From assembly GCA_024734555.1 (NCBI GenBank), contig JANPWX010000129.1, positions 356,808-420,807 of the forward strand: DNA of 64,000 nt, in the 5' to 3' direction. Source of the stretch: Trochalopteron elliotii (Eukaryota > Chordata > Aves > Passeriformes > Leiothrichidae). Numbering within the stretch: the first letter of the stretch is position 1; every line of letters starts with the position of its first letter. The notes under the pieces are model-generated. The model saw only the letters and a program-made list of their open reading frames with translations, did no database searches and had not been told where the DNA came from. The position numbers and the translations under genes are program-made. Of this stretch, positions 11,958 to 25,879 are shown one piece after another.

Positions 11958-14930
11958 AAAGATATGTATTTTAATTTCTAATATGGCACCACAGAATGCC
12001 ATATCTTGACCTGTGAGACTTCAGTTACTGATCCACCCACAGCAAGTGATTCCCATAACTGACTGCAAGTGAGATAATTCCTCATGGTTTCCTCTGTTTT
12101 GATGGACACACACACATACAAACCCTGCGTGTGGCTACAGGTGCACAGGTTTTCTGTAACTGTTTAAAAAGTGCTGTATCTAAATCACCAAAGACTCCTG
12201 AACAAGCAGGTTTCTTCTTTGTTTAGAAGAGCAAACCAGGCTGAAATCAGAAGCATCAGTTGGGAATGATAAATATTCATTACCCTGGGTGTTGGTGCAG
12301 TATTGATTCCTGCTGTTGAGGGTTGCATTCTACACCTGCCTGTCTGACTGTGACACAGATCTGGGTGTTGTTGGTGCTTTGTGTCTGCTGAGGCACAGCC
12401 AGACCATGACATCAGGCATTCTCAAACCTCACAGAACTCAAGCCATGAGTAATGCAAGCCCAGTGTAACACTGGCACTTCCAGACTGCTGTGGTCTGTCT
12501 GCTATCCTGTTTGCCATTCAGAGAGCCTGGATGTTCCTCTGTGCAGCAGCAGGTCCTATTCAACACCAGGAAGGGACAGAGGATGTGGTGTTGCAGCCCA
12601 GCTGTGCTTCCCTGGGCTGCTGTAAGAGGAGAGACAGCATCCAAGCCTTTGTTTGTCCCTCTCCAGCTGCACAAAGTTCATCCTCACTTTGGGAAGAGTC
12701 CATATTTATTCCTCTTGCACCTGGGCAAGACAGGCCACACAGAGGTGCAGCAGCAGTGCAGTGGTCAGTGACTGACAGAAGACACAGCAGCCAAAACCAA
12801 ACACTAGAGACAGTTTTGTCTTACAGGGAGTTCTTTGTGATCATTTTTTGTCATTCAGTTACTTGTCCTGCTGCTCACAATTGAATCTCAGCTCTGTGTT
12901 GTAGATTTAATCCTCAGAGATTTCTGTACAAATTCACAGAAAGTGCATTTGTGCACCTTTTACACTGTAACAGAGGTATTTTTAGCTGTCAATAAGTATT
13001 TCTGATTCAACTTTAAAATGCCTTTGTCAAAGTTCTTTTTTCTTTAAAAGAATGGCTGTCCATATGCTTGGAAGTATTTATGTACAGTCCTAGACTTGTC
13101 TGCATTAATATCCTGTTCAAAGTGTTGGGAGTTAAAATGTAAAAGTGGAGGAAGAAAGGCATGAATGTGGTTTGTTTTTAAATGTTAAAATGCTGTGCTT
13201 CCAAAAGATATGCCTGGCTTTAAATTGCAGAAGTGCTGAAAACCAATGTGTTTATAAACTTCACTGATAGGTAATTTTCACTTCTGTCTGTTACTGATAA
13301 ACTTGTTTATTAATTTCACTACTTTTGACATCAGTAGCTAACATTCATACTCAGAATTCATGCTGTTACAGGACTTATTGGAGGGGTACTTTTTCAGGCT
13401 TTTGCTTTTGTAGTGACATATATTTCTTTAGGCTCTAGCACAAAGAATGCACAATATTGAGCCAACATGTAACACAAAAGCTAAATGATAGCTGCATGTC
13501 AGCAGAACCAACATAACTTATTATGAGAATAACTGTTAATAAGTGTCCAAACAGTACAGTGAGTGATGTATAAGCAAACATGTGTACCATGGTTCATTTT
13601 GCAAGAGCTGCAGTCTTTTCCTGTTCTCCTTTTCTATTGCACTGCTAGGCTAACAATAAACATTTGGTATTCGAGTTGTGGTATTAAAGTATGGTGGTGG
13701 AAGGAATTGTGTCAATTAATGTGGAATTCAGCTGAGAAATGTGATGTTTAAATGGTCAGCAGCAGGTGAGGATTAGGAAAAGTGGTCAAGCCCACAAAGG
13801 GAGTCACATTTAATAGCAACTTTCTGGCACAGGAATAAACACAAACATGTTGCTGAGGTTTCCAAGTACAATTTAGTTTGACCTTTAATTAAGCACCAAT
13901 CTCTACAAGGTAACTTAATTACCTTATCCCTAGGGGGGTCATGTAAGGTAGGTGGCATTGTTTGTGTGAGGAAGTTGTATACTATATAGGCTTTAGAAAA
14001 ATATGCAGAGAATAACTCTTTCCTCCTTTCTTTTCATCAGCTGCCAAGCCATGACTTCCCTGAAGTAGTTACACTTCTTTTGTGTTGCCACCCAGCAGTG
14101 CCTGTGTATTTTGCTTGTCCAGAAATGTCTTGTGCTTTTGTTGCACTGAAGTCAATTAGAGCTAATAGTAAATGATTACGTGGAACATCTTGGGAACTGA
14201 AAGACAGCAGAGCATTTCCATGCTCTGTGTGCCCATTTGCCTTTCAGTTGTTTGCACTCCCTTCTTTTATGTAATTACTTTATCCTTTTTATGTCACTCA
14301 TTTCTTAAAGTCACTCACAGATTGAGCCCCTCTCGCTGCGTTTGTCAGTCAGTTCCACTGACTCGTTTCCTGCTGGACACACAGAAGTTTCTCCTCAGTT
14401 CCCTTAGTGAATAATCTTTTGTATATCCAGGCCCTAATGTCTTGTTTCAGGACAGACCCTCTTGGCCAAAAGGCTGCCCAGGAAATGTAAGTTTGTGTGT
14501 TCTAACTTTCACAGCTATAAGGCGGTGTAAAATGCAGCATGGACCCTGAGGTTCTCTGTGAGCCATCTCAGGCTCTGTATGCATCTCATCTGATGCACTG
14601 GAGGATGAGGTGTGTTCAGGTAGAGAAGCAATGGCGTAAAAAAAAAAATACAAAGGAAATTTCATTTTTTTTCTCTGAGAGATCAGGCAGAACAACGCCA
14701 TTAGAAATATCACAAGTAATGCTTGTGCTTAGGTGAAAAGGATCTACAAACTGAAGTGTGTCTCATGCAACAGAGTTTTGTTTGTCAGCTTGCTGTTGTA
14801 AAGTGAAGACTGAGAAGGGGTGAAATGAGGCTCAGGAGCTGGGAGAAGGGGATGTGCCTGGCCTGGCCTCTTGTTTCAGTGATTTGCAGTTCACCTTTGC
14901 ATTCTCAGACAGTGGAACCAGGGCCTACAT

Positions 14931-14963
14931 GTCCTGTGTCCACGTCTCTGTGTCCTGTGTCCA
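14931..14963. repeat. Short direct repeat, 12-bp units 21 bp apart
   Basis: GTCCTGTGTCCA occurs at 14931-14942 and again at 14952-14963. It is probably a local duplication. It also creates a pyrimidine-rich acceptor-like end at 14964 ahead of a GTGAGT donor, but the enclosed 29 bases give no convincing exon. Confidence 0.75.
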
Positions 14964-15308
14964 GCTGGGAAGAAAAGAGATTGTTGTAATCTGGTGAGTT
15001 TCTGTTGTTTTCCTGAATGTGTTTGATGTTCTGGACTCTTCTGATGATTCAAATGTTTCTATATCTGCATCTGATTGACCTCATCTGTTAAACTGACAGA
15101 AAGACTCTCAGCCTGCTTTAGACCTGACTAACACCTTCCCAAACAATTGTGAAGAGTGGCCTGGGCAAGCATCAGCATTCTTTTCAATGCTAACACGAGA
15201 TAATAAATGGAAAGATGTACTACTTAGGCTGTCACATGGTTTTCTTTTGAGCAGAGGTTTTCCTCTCATCTCAGAGAGCAAAAGGAACAACCTTGCCTCC
15301 ACTTGCAC

Positions 15309-15340
15309 TGTGCTGTGTGTATTGTGTGTATGTGTGTGTG
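15309..15340. repeat. Imperfect (TG)n microsatellite
   Basis: Alternating TG with two AT interruptions over about 32 bases; the last pure block is five TG units. Confidence 0.8.
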
Positions 15341-15889
15341 AATAAAAGGTGTAGAAATTCTGAAAGGCAGAGGTGAAGAGCATCCTGGTAGTATGAAGAT
15401 GGTGGATGTCAGCAGTTAGAGCTTCTGTAGCACTGGAGAAATGATTTTAAGGTAGACATGAACTGTTCAGCTGAGTTCTTGGCCAGGTTATTTCCACACA
15501 CAGTGGAAGCCTTGCCAGCCACTCTCCTGGCTATGAGGGGACTTGGTGAAGGGTTCAGACAGTGGGGAGAAAGAAGGGTGGTGTGTGTTGTTGGTCGCTG
15601 CTTGTGGGGTTTTGGGTTAACTTGCAAGTGATGGATAGGAACAGGTCAGACAGGAAGGCTGCGGCAGCAGCCCAGGTCTCCTGCAAGGACTGCTCCCCAT
15701 GTCAGGGAAAGGATATGCTAAGCAGAAAGCCACTTTTTGAATTGGCAAGTCTGGATGTTTTAATTTCCCACACATCTTGTACGAAACTGTCTCCTTTCCA
15801 CTCAACAAACACCGAATTCCTTCCATAAAATAAAAACAAAGAGAGCTTTCTCCTGAAACACTCCTATGAAGCATCTGTTTTCAGTTAAG

Positions 15890-16265
15890 ACACGAAATTT
15901 TGCTTGGAAACATCCTGCTGGAGATGAACACCAAACTCGTTCAATAAATCATTGCCAAAACCAATCCGAAGAGATCTTGAGTCGATAATTGGCTCGACGA
16001 GATTTCTCTCCAGCCTATTTGCCAAGCACTAGGGGCTGTAATTCCCTTGTCTGGGGAGCGGTGGGGCCCTTTGCAGCTCGGTGAGCAGCGGTGCTGGGAG
16101 GGCTGGGCACGCCGGAGTGACACGGGCTGCTGATGAGCCCGGCTCTGCCTGTGCCGGGCTCCGGGGAGATCAGCCGCCCCGCCGCACTCTGCAGATGGAA
16201 ATGGGCACTTGTGCCTCCTCTCAGCTGCTTGAGGGAAGCGGCAACAAAAGGGCTCTCGACTAAGT
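15890..16265. promoter_or_regulatory. CpG-rich patch, candidate orphan CpG island or conserved regulatory element
   Basis: Seen: by hand count 16021-16260 is about 66% GC with 14 CpGs. The preceding 140 bases add about six more, including the cluster around CTCGACGAG near 15991. This contrasts sharply with the CpG-poor surroundings. A CCAAT-type motif (ACCAATCC) lies near 15960. Known: CpG retention in vertebrate DNA marks unmethylated promoters, enhancers or exons. No initiator, TATA box or convincing first exon with a donor is visible, and the open frame here lacks an ATG. Inference: an alternative promoter or a conserved element; a GC-rich chance patch is the alternative. Confidence 0.4.
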
Positions 16266-16331
16266 GTATTTATTTAACTACATGAAATGAACCAATGGGC
16301 TGGAGGGCAAGAGAAAGCCTTCGTAAAAGTG

Positions 16332-16343
16332 TTTTTTTTTTTT
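16332..16343. repeat. T12 homopolymer
   Basis: Twelve consecutive T immediately downstream of the CpG-rich patch. Confidence 0.85.
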
Positions 16344-18783
16344 CCCAAACATGCTTATACAAGCTGTCTGACTAGTGTGCTGTAATCTGCAATGTCAGGT
16401 AACCAGGATGGAAATACTTTGGGGGTTTTTGCCCCTTTTATGTTATTGTTTTCCCCATCAGGAGAACTTGACAGGACAGCAGAGTAGAAAAGCCTAGAGA
16501 AGCACCTCTTGGCTGGTATTCATCTACAGCAATACCAGGATAAGCACTGGGTATGCAGTCATCGCGTTTCATCACTTCTGAATTTTCACATTTTCATCTG
16601 AATCACTTCACAGAACAAAGACATTACATCGAAAGATCTTAGCAATTTTGAAATAGAAGAGTCTTTCAACAATGATGGGGATGAACAGGAGAACTGACTG
16701 TTGAATTCTATTGAGAAAATACCTTGCAATATCCATGACCTGCAGTGAGCTGACAAAATGCGTCAGCTGAATACTGAAGGAAACCTCTGCTTAGCTTCTA
16801 CTGGAAAAAAAAAGCCCGACTGATTCTTCTCTTCAAAAGATGAAGGAAGGAAATTAATTTGATTAAAGGGACTTGGTTCACTTAGGGTCTTCTTCACTAA
16901 CTATCATCCCTTACATTTCGTGCAATTAGCCAGCTCAGTTTCCTCTAATAAATGCAATGTTAAGAACAATGTGTTCATTTGAGCCGATATATCCTGGGTA
17001 AGGAAGTGGGTTTAGGTTTTCTTTTTCATCAGCAGTGTAATTTTTAGTGTCACTGATGGCAGTTAACCTTTTAAGAGGCAGCTGGGATTTTAGCTGCTGG
17101 GTTACATTCACAGAGCTGTGCCACTCTGTGGGCCGTGCAAATGTGTCTGTGAGGTGATGGAACAGGAGAAGATTTGTGCTGGCCACACGGTGGGCAGTGC
17201 TGTGCTGAGTACAGAGCTGCTGGGGTGCTGTGGCTGAGAGCATTTACTGCTTCAGCTCTCTCTCCTCGTGCAGTGTAAGGATGCCCTGCTTCAATGGAAG
17301 TAGCAGGCACAAAAAATCCTTGTTTCGCTTTACATCAGCATTGGCTTACCTCACAAATCATCTGCTGATTTCACAATTTCTTTTGAGCTTGATTGTGTGG
17401 CACATTCATTTTTTGTGGAACAATCCTTTGCTGAAATGGCTTCTGGTGATACATGGGCAAGCTACAGAAAAAAAAGAAGAGTTTTGGTGCCATTTTCTCA
17501 GCAAGACTCACTCACAGTAGCAGAACACTTGTGCAAATAGTTCTTCCAGACACATCATCTTTAGTAAAACTGAATGTTGGGCTGTATTTATAGAACTCCT
17601 CTTAAGCTAGAAAATTGCAATCATCTACTTTTCAAATGTGTGTGGGTAGAGGCTGCAGATCCAAACTGAAGCTTCCTTTCTGGGGAGAGAAAATCAATGA
17701 CATGTTGAAATTTACAGCCAGCCTAGCTCCAGGGATTCAAATTATGACAAACAAGCATCCCTGAGCTTATGAACTTGGCAAGTCTCACTTCAAATTAGTT
17801 TGAAAGCCAGTTTTAAATTTTACTATTTGATTCCCAAAGGATAATAGCAATTTTGGAAATTCCCAGTGGTATGAGCAAGGGCTTGAAGGACTGACTGCAG
17901 TGGTTGGATTACTAGCAGAGCAATGAGGAAATAATAATAGCAGTGGGCTCTGCTTAACCAACATGTTAATAGACTGAATGTCAGCATACCTTAACACAAA
18001 CACTGGAATTTGTAACATCACAGCCTACTGATCAGTCACCATTTCCCAGATACACGTGACCAGTACCTAAGCTGTGCCTTTAGAAGGGGAGATGATGCAG
18101 AGTCTAGAATTTTATGCCTTATGGAGCTGTTAATTGGCAAAGTTTGAATTAGGCCTGGAAAACTTTCAAAATAGACTCAAATCAGATGGAAAACATGGTT
18201 AGTCATTATGAATCGTGTAGTCATTCTGTTTTATCTAGTGTGCAGCTTATTAAAGTTGACAAAATCCTCATAAAAGTGCTTGAGAAATGTCATCTGAACC
18301 TAGTTGTTAAAAAACATTGAGATTAAGTGTCACAATTTGCTCTTCTAAATCATAGTAACAACTTCCTTAGAACCCAAGGCAACAGTCAGGTATAGTCAGG
18401 CTGTGGAGAGGAGACTGTTAGTTCTTTGTGGTTTATTTAATGTGTATGTCTCTGCAACACAAAATTGCATTAACCTTTCAGTCTTACACACTGCATGACG
18501 AATAGAGGCCTAATTATCTTTCCACTATCTCCCCTAGGTTTATTTCACAATTACTGATTTCCAAGTTTTCACATCTCTTGAATTACTCTTATTTTGGATT
18601 TTCATTCTCCAGCTATTAGCTGGCATGTATTCCAGTCTGAATCTTATTTTCCTGGGGGAACTCTTGCCTATTTTCTTTCGTTTCCCTAATAATGTTTTCT
18701 TTAATCCACATTAGACTTTCAATTTCATTGAAACTTAATATTATGAGCAGATTGGTTGAAATAGTATTGCTGCTTATTTCCAG

Positions 18784-18813
18784 CTGCCTAGTGACAAAAT
18801 TAATCACAACCAG
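18784..18813 (+). other. Candidate 30-bp microexon (unproven)
   Basis: An acceptor ending GCTTATTTCCAG at 18783 and a donor CAG followed by GTATGTGAG at 18814 enclose 30 bases. Two frames are open (LPSDKINHNQ or CLVTKLITT). Known: microexons of 3-30 bases exist, mainly in neural transcripts. The enclosed length is too short to test coding potential by eye, and no neighbouring exon is secure. Confidence 0.1.
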
Positions 18814-21800
18814 GTATGTGAGCTGTTCCAAATTCTGTGTCCCTTCTTGCTCCATGCCTGGTATTCAGCCACAGTCTTCATTTATGGCCTTCAACCTGTT
18901 TTTAATCCAAACCCATGCTAACGATTTTTTTATAATTAAAGTTCTTTGAATATATGAAAGCTATCCCTTCAACAACCAATTCTGATTTTATATCAAAGCA
19001 AACCATGAAATCTCAGTGCTATAAATGTTAGAGCAAAAAATCTTGATTATACACTCTTTTTCCAAAACTTTTTACAACTTTAAGACAGGATTCATCTGCC
19101 CAAGTGTGGACATGTATTATGTCTATATCTGAGCTTGTCATCTACATTCCTTTTATAGTAAATGAAGCAAAAGAAGCATTTTTAGGCTGTAGCTAATGGC
19201 ATCCTATAGAGGAGTCTCAGTCTGTGAAGCAGAATCATGCCAGTGTCTGCCTCTTCACTAACTGAACAAAGCTCATGTAGACACTTCACAGACAGCTCAC
19301 ATCAAGTGAGGTGAATTCTGTCCTTAACACCACAGGTGTGTATTTCTTCATTACATTAAGTTTCTAACCTCTTCCATTAATATCTGTAACCTTTTCCGTA
19401 TGAATTTAAGGAATTACAGTCCCTTATTGTAACATGCCACATAGAGAAATCTTATATACCATTTGCTATCACTGAAATAGAGATGCAGGCTTTTCTGTGT
19501 GCATCAGTTATAAGGGTTTACAAAAACAATCAGAAGGTTTACAATTGCATTTTTACATCAAAATCTTAATTTTAATCTACCCAAGTTCACATACATAATA
19601 GATGTTTTTCAATGGCAGCAGCTTCTGGGTGTCACATTAGTCATCTGGGGTCAAGTTTTGTGGCTTTTCATTAAGCCTTGTTAGCAAGTTGTTCCACCCC
19701 CACACGGGGGTCAAAAAGGAGTAAGTAACAGGATTGTTAAACTGTTGTTTTCCTCCAAGTGCCTTTGATTCTGCTTCTCAGAGCAGATGGAATAAACAAC
19801 TGATCAGTGTGCTGTTTATCCCAGCAGCATAGCCTCAACAACTCAGCCAGGCTTTTTGCAGACACTGCCTTCAACAATAAGCTCCAGGACAGGATGCTGA
19901 AGAAATCTATAAAAGTGTGTTAGGGCACTGAATTCCTACCAAAAATACCTTACATAATAAGGGGTAGGATGACAAGTCTGGGTGCTATCTCTGAGGATAA
20001 ATATCCTGATAGCCACATAAACCCAATGCATTGGTACAGCATAGGAAGCTGCAAATCAGGAGTCTGTTATTAATGTCAAAGCTTCATTTCATTGTCTCAG
20101 TCACATTATTTAGAGGTTGGTGTATAAAGAGAAGTTTACTCAGTGGTGTTGAACTTCTCTATGTATCTTCCTTTTCCTTTTTGCAACCTTTGGGGCACAG
20201 CAGGAGCAGTCTCCAAGGGTTTGTGCTGTGCTGCCTGTGCTACTCCAAGTGACAGACTTTGTTAGCACAGGAGGTTGGTCAGAGCTTGTGGGAAGTGTGA
20301 CCAGCTCTCCCAGAGGTCCCTGACCTGATTTGCAACATGTACATTCAGCAGATTGGAATCTTGTCCCGGAGGATTGCTGTGTCTAAATATCACTTGTGCA
20401 TCTCTAACTGCAAATAGAAAAGAGAATTATACCTTTTCATTGATTAGAAAGTCTGTCCATGTATTTTATGCACAACGATAAAAAAACCCCCACAAACCTA
20501 GACACAGGGGGTTGAATACTTACTCATTCCAGCTCCCCTTTCATTGATTTGCAAGTAGAGGGCAGACAGAGAATTTTAAAAGCCTATGACCATTAAAGAG
20601 GCCTGCAGCAGATGACTAAGTGAAAACAGAAACCAACCAAATCAAGACAAACAGGAAAAATGATCTGGAAAAGAAGCTGGAGTTTTCACTTTTCACTTGT
20701 CTAAAGCTGAGGAGGTTCTTAGCCTGGACTGCAGTGAGGAGAGACCCTGGCAGCTTTTGGGCTGGGAAGGGTCTTCTGCAAGACCATCTTGCCATGTCAT
20801 CTCCTGTTGCTCATTCCGAGGCAGGGTAGCAGGTCAGAGCTGCAGGGAGCCATTCAATCTGCTTGTCCATGTAGGAGGTGCTGGGAATGCAGGGAGACAA
20901 ATGTGGCAGCTGAGGCAGCCACACAGGAGAGCAGAACAAAAGGGGCAGCAAAGTCAGATTGCTCTTGTAGCCACTGAATGTTGTAAAAAGCCTTGCAGAG
21001 AGCCTGCCTGCTTGAAGCTGCTCAGGAAATGGGAGGTTCAGTGTTCTATGCTTTCTCATTTTTGACACTACATGATCTGCTGCTTCTGTGCATCCTTGAG
21101 GAATAATTTTGGAACATACGGTGTTGAAACCAGTAAAGTATGTGCTTTGATTTTTATCTCCTTTCTGATGTTTACTGGAGTCATTGCACTGGCCTTAAGT
21201 TTAGTGAATGGTGTTTGGTGCCTTTTATTGGAAGAAAGCCCTGTGTTGAAAGTGCAAAAAGCATTTATTGTTCCCATTTCCTCACTCAGGATGGACTTCC
21301 CTGTCCTTGTCTTTTGGTTACATGGTAAAGAGGTGGTGTGGCACATGGAATTCTTAGGCAGAGATGCCTTTCTATGGTTTAAATACAAAACTTAGCAGCC
21401 AAAGCCAAATGATTAATGTCTGTCTCTGCTGTAGACTGTTCCAAACAGCATTCCAAATATCTGCTGGCCTCAAAGTACAGATTGACTGTGTTTCTGAGCC
21501 CATTTATACCTCACTTTGCCAAAGGGAGCATTCCCAGCACTGCATTTGCTGTCTCCACATACACACTCCCCCCTCAGCTACTGCCCACATGCTCTGGGCA
21601 CTTCATTGCAGGAGTTTTGCCTTTCAGCACACCCCTCTGGGATCCTGTACAACTCACTGAGCTGCTAGGAAGATAAAACAATGTGTGTAAATAATCTCCT
21701 TGGGAGCTTTTTTTCCTGCAGACTTTGGAAATTGAAACAAGTCAGTGAGGGATATGACAAACCCCAAAGCTGGTGCAAAGGGAAGGAGGTTGGATATAAG

Positions 21801-22023
21801 GAGCAGGATGGGATCATGTAGCATAGAGTTATGAAGCAAAAGAAAGAGGGGCAGAATAGCAGAGGAGGGAGGGGAATGGAGGTACTTTCTTGGGGAAGCT
21901 TTTCCACCAGCCTTTCAGAATGGTTTGATTATTGAACAGGGCAGCTAGATGTTCACAAAAGCTGTTGTTGAGCAAAGGCCTGTGAGTGCTTTGAGGAATG
22001 AGAGACATCTCTTCCTGTCACAG

Positions 22024-22069
22024 TATATGCTCTTGAGTTGTATGTTCTTAGAAGTAGGAATTTCTGAAA
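22024..22069 (+). other. Candidate 46-bp exon (unproven)
   Basis: An acceptor ending CTCTTCCTGTCACAG at 22023 and a GTAAGT donor at 22070 enclose 46 bases. One open frame reads YMLLSCMFLEVGISE. The acceptor is good and the donor context (AAA before GT) is moderate. The same frame is open for 65 codons overall, so it does not discriminate exon from background. The peptide is not recognised. Confidence 0.1.
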
Positions 22070-23622
22070 GTAAGTCCCCAGTGCAAATGCACATGACTCC
22101 AGTGAGCTCAGACAAAGCTGACTTGGGGTGTTTTATCCTTAGGTAAAATGATGTGCTGTGGCTGAGCCACTGGCATTGTTCCCTGCCACTGAAAGGACCA
22201 TTTGTGTTCCCAGTCCTCAGGCCAACTCCTTTCCTTGTGCAGGCTCCAGGGTTGTTGCACTCTGCTGAGCCACTTTGGCTGGCTACAGCTGGAAAAACCA
22301 AATTCCAGCTTCACTCACAGTCCAAAGCCAAGTCAGTGCTTTGTTAGAGATGTGGAACTGGTATAGAAGTGAATGTGTCACTTAATAGCAGTCTGGTTTA
22401 GTTCTGTAACATTAGGTCAGAGCCACTTTCAAGGCACAGCTGCTTTTATATTTTATTAGACATCTGAGAATTTAGTTTCCTAAAAGATTTCTGGTGATGT
22501 TGAGTTCTGGGCTAGAAATAATCTCATTTATTATGTAAATATTCTTGTACAGACACTTTCTTTAGAATCAAAGCTCTCTGTGCCTTTAACATAAAGACTT
22601 CTGATAAGGAGATCTTAACTTAAAGTGGTTCACTCGAGGTCTTTGTCGTATTTAGTAAGGATTAAATAAGATTTTTCCAGTTATGTATGATAGAACTGCA
22701 TAATGAGAGCTAATGAAACAGTCAACAGAAAGTAATTTTGTTCCTGCTACATAATGCTGTACGATAAAATTTGAAATTCACGGAGCTTCTATCAGTTTGA
22801 TTAAAGCTCATTTCATTCTCTAAATAAAGCTTCTTAGATGTTGGAAATTGAAACTGAGAACTGGAATCTCGGGAGTATTTCCTAACGATTGTTTGAAACC
22901 ATTACCTGAATCAGTTATTATTACATTAATCAGCATCGAATTCAAAAAGCAAAAGAAACAAAAACCAAGCAAATGAAAACAACACAACCCACAAAGCAAC
23001 CGAAACAACTCAGGGGAAATGAGGAGAATTTCACCTCATATTAACTTGAAATTCTGTAAAATTCCAGGACTATTGGATGCCGTGCTGTAACAGTGATACA
23101 ATGACTCTCTCACCACGTACAAGCAAACTCTGCAGGGCATGTCTAGCTTTGCCATCCAGTTGGTGATTTCTTTTGTCCAAAATGGAAGTTTCCTTCACCT
23201 AAACAAACATGGAACTGGCTCCTGCTGGTGCAAAATGTTGCACCAGAGTTGTGCCTCTTGCTGCTGGGCTGCCCAACCAGTCTGCTGCTGCTCAGCCTCA
23301 GTTTTCTGGAGGCAGTTTAGTCGTAACCATGGGACTTATTGTGTAAAATAACTCAGTTAGTGGAATTAAAAGTATATTTCTGAGCTAATAACTGGACAGC
23401 ACGCGAGGCTTATGGTCTGCTCTCTATTTAGGGACTGAGAAGGGAAATTGAAAGGTCAGCTGAACTTGGAATGTATGACACTTAAAGGCTGGGCATGCTG
23501 GTTAGTAGTACAAATATTTGTTTAATGCATTTCTTTAAAATAATACTGTAATTCTCTGCTACCCCTGTCGTAAATCTAGGGACTGCAGGTGGTGATACAG
23601 AATAATCAATATCATTCTTTTG

Positions 23623-23656
23623 GATGACTTATGCATCCTTGAGAGGGTAAGTCATC
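23623..23656. repeat. Perfect 9-bp inverted repeat with 16-base loop
   Basis: GATGACTTA at 23623-23631 is the exact reverse complement of TAAGTCATC at 23648-23656. It could form a small hairpin. Arms of this length are expected by chance in 64 kb. Confidence 0.6.
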
Positions 23657-25879
23657 TACTGTGTGGGGGTTTTTCACCTGCTGATAATCAGACTTCCAAA
23701 AAATCGATACATGCTTGGTGGAGAAAGAATTCAGGGGTTACAGCAAAGCTCTGCAGGCTGTATTTCTTCCAGTAATGAAAGTATCTGAAGGGGCAGTGCC
23801 ATTTCTTTCAATTCACTAATATTCTTTCTAGCTGTTGTAGCCATTATGTTAGTGACAGTAATTCTGTGTAAAAAGGATTTGATAATGCTTTTATCTCTCA
23901 GCCCTAAAAAAACAGTCTTTCTGCCTATAAAAGGATGCTGCTGTCTGTGCTGTGTGGCTGTGTGTACACTGTGCACAGAGCTGTGATTTGAAGCTGTGCA
24001 TAGTCAGACTTCTGAGTGCATTCATTCATGTTGTTCTTGTAAACATGTGAAGTAGGCATTATCTTTTTCTGACCAAACCTCACTTCCTCCCAATCGGCTT
24101 TCTTTCCTTGATAAAAATGCTGCCACCATTCACAGCACAAAATACATTTTCTTCGACCCCACAGCAGATAATCAGAGAAATGAAGGTCCTGCAGTCCAAT
24201 AGTCTCACCATATGTGTGAAAAGTTTAATTTATAAAGGCTTTAGGTTTTAAAGTGTTAGCTGAAATGAGCCTCCATGCATTGAGTGAGGGTTTGATCTGA
24301 TGCTGGAATGGTCCCAGTTTCAAGAGTCTTTTCTTCATCATGTTGCAGACTTCCTCAGTGTCTGCTGAAGGCCAGTGTCACAGTTCAGGCTGCCCTGCTG
24401 CTCCGGGGACTAACAAGCAGAGCTGGTTAGGCTGGAAGCTTTGCCTGCTTCCTGCTCTTGGAAGTTAGCTCAGATGCCAGCCTTTGTTTGCTGATAGAGA
24501 ATCTTTTTTTGCCCATCATCATGAAAGAATTCTCATCCAGAATTTACTGGAAGTACTAATAAATTGGTGTCACCAAGAGTTCCCTCTGTCAGCAGAAATC
24601 CATGGTGCTTCTCCAGTACCGTTATTCTTTGGCTTCAAAATTGTTTCCAATATTGAGCCTAAGGTTCTAGCTCAGGTTGTGTCCCTGAGCCCCAGCCTAC
24701 TCAGAAACCTTCCCAGAACAATCTAACCCTCCTCTCCAGCAAGGCCTCTAATTTCCTGCCAATTTACTGGATTGTCAAGGCACAGAGGGTGGATGGCTAA
24801 GGGTTTTTTACACTGTTAATTGCGCAAATTGGGATCCACAAAACATTCCTTGGACTCTGGTCATTCATTAAAGACTCAAATGCTCTCATTTATTTGAACT
24901 GCTGAAAAGCCACTCTAAGCTGTGTGTGTTTCAGCACTTCTTCTGTGGCCTCTTGGCTGGCCTCAGCCAAAGGAATGGAATGACAAGAGCATGTCTCTGG
25001 AATCACACTGCCCATGAGCAGCCTGGGAGCCCTGGTAAAACAAGTCCTGCCTGCTGCCTGCCTTCTGGAACTCTTCTCTGCCCCCTGCCCTGGGAAAGGG
25101 GCACAGAACAAACTGAAAAAAACCAGAGATTCAACTCCTTTAAGTGAAGACATCAATCATTACTGATGCACATTAAAATTGTCAGGTTGGTACTGGACGA
25201 ATACATTCTAGTGCCTTTGTTTGTCTTTCTTGTTGTTTCAGTCATTTCTCTTAGGCCAGAAGTAAACCTGGAGTTTAAAGGTGTTGGCTGATTTCATGGC
25301 AGTACAAGCCACTGTTTTAATGACTTTGTCAATTAACTGATTAAATTGTTCAGTAGATTTAGTCTTGATATATACAATAGCTTTTTTTAATCTGAAATGT
25401 AATTGAATGGGAAGATATGCCCTTCATATCTTTCATATAAGAACTTAGTGTTATTTGTTACCCATTATTTTCCAAGTAAAATGAGCATAATTAAATTCTT
25501 AATTAGCTGAAGCATATTTTTTATTTAATTTTGTCTTAATTCTTCACAGAATTCTATATTATCAGTTTGGGGAATTGCTGCCAAAACATTAGCATTTATC
25601 ATACTGGAAAACCCATTTTAATTGATTATTCAAGTGGCTAGTGGCCAGTGTGTATTTTTACTGCTCTTACAAATGCTAAGGCCTGCATGCTAAAGAAGTA
25701 TCCTAAGAAGGTAGACTTTGGTGACAGAAATCCAAAAGTTTTAAATTTTTTTTCAGTTTAATGCTTTTTTATTGGTGACAGTGTATAATTGGGGTCCTTT
25801 TTCACACATAGGAATTGCTTTTTTCTGAAAACAAATTAAAATCTTATGTAGGTAAGAGCATTAGCATGAGATCTTGTAG

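Larger units (their letters stand above)
9462..15880. other. Unannotated AT-rich unique sequence
   Basis: No recognisable gene. It holds the A17 tract at 10339-10355, an AAT-rich patch at 11925-11957, a TG-rich patch at 15309-15340 and a short 21-bp-spaced duplication at 14931-14963. A 36-base segment at 14451-14486 lies between an acceptor ending TTGTTTCAG and the donor GTAAGT. All three of its frames are open, which makes it uninformative about coding. Confidence 0.6.

Noticed and set aside
13650..13766. Exon between an acceptor ending TGCACTGCTAG and the donor CAG/GTGAGG
   Set aside because: All three frames contain a stop before the donor.
23578..23646. Exon ending at the AGG/GTAAGT donor at 23647
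   Set aside because: All three frames contain stops, and the acceptor is weak.
25812..25851. 40-base segment between TTCACACATAG and GTAAGA, one frame reading ELLFSENKLKSYV
   Set aside because: Too short and AT-rich to separate from chance. It mainly shows how often such pairs arise here, which lowers trust in the other candidates.
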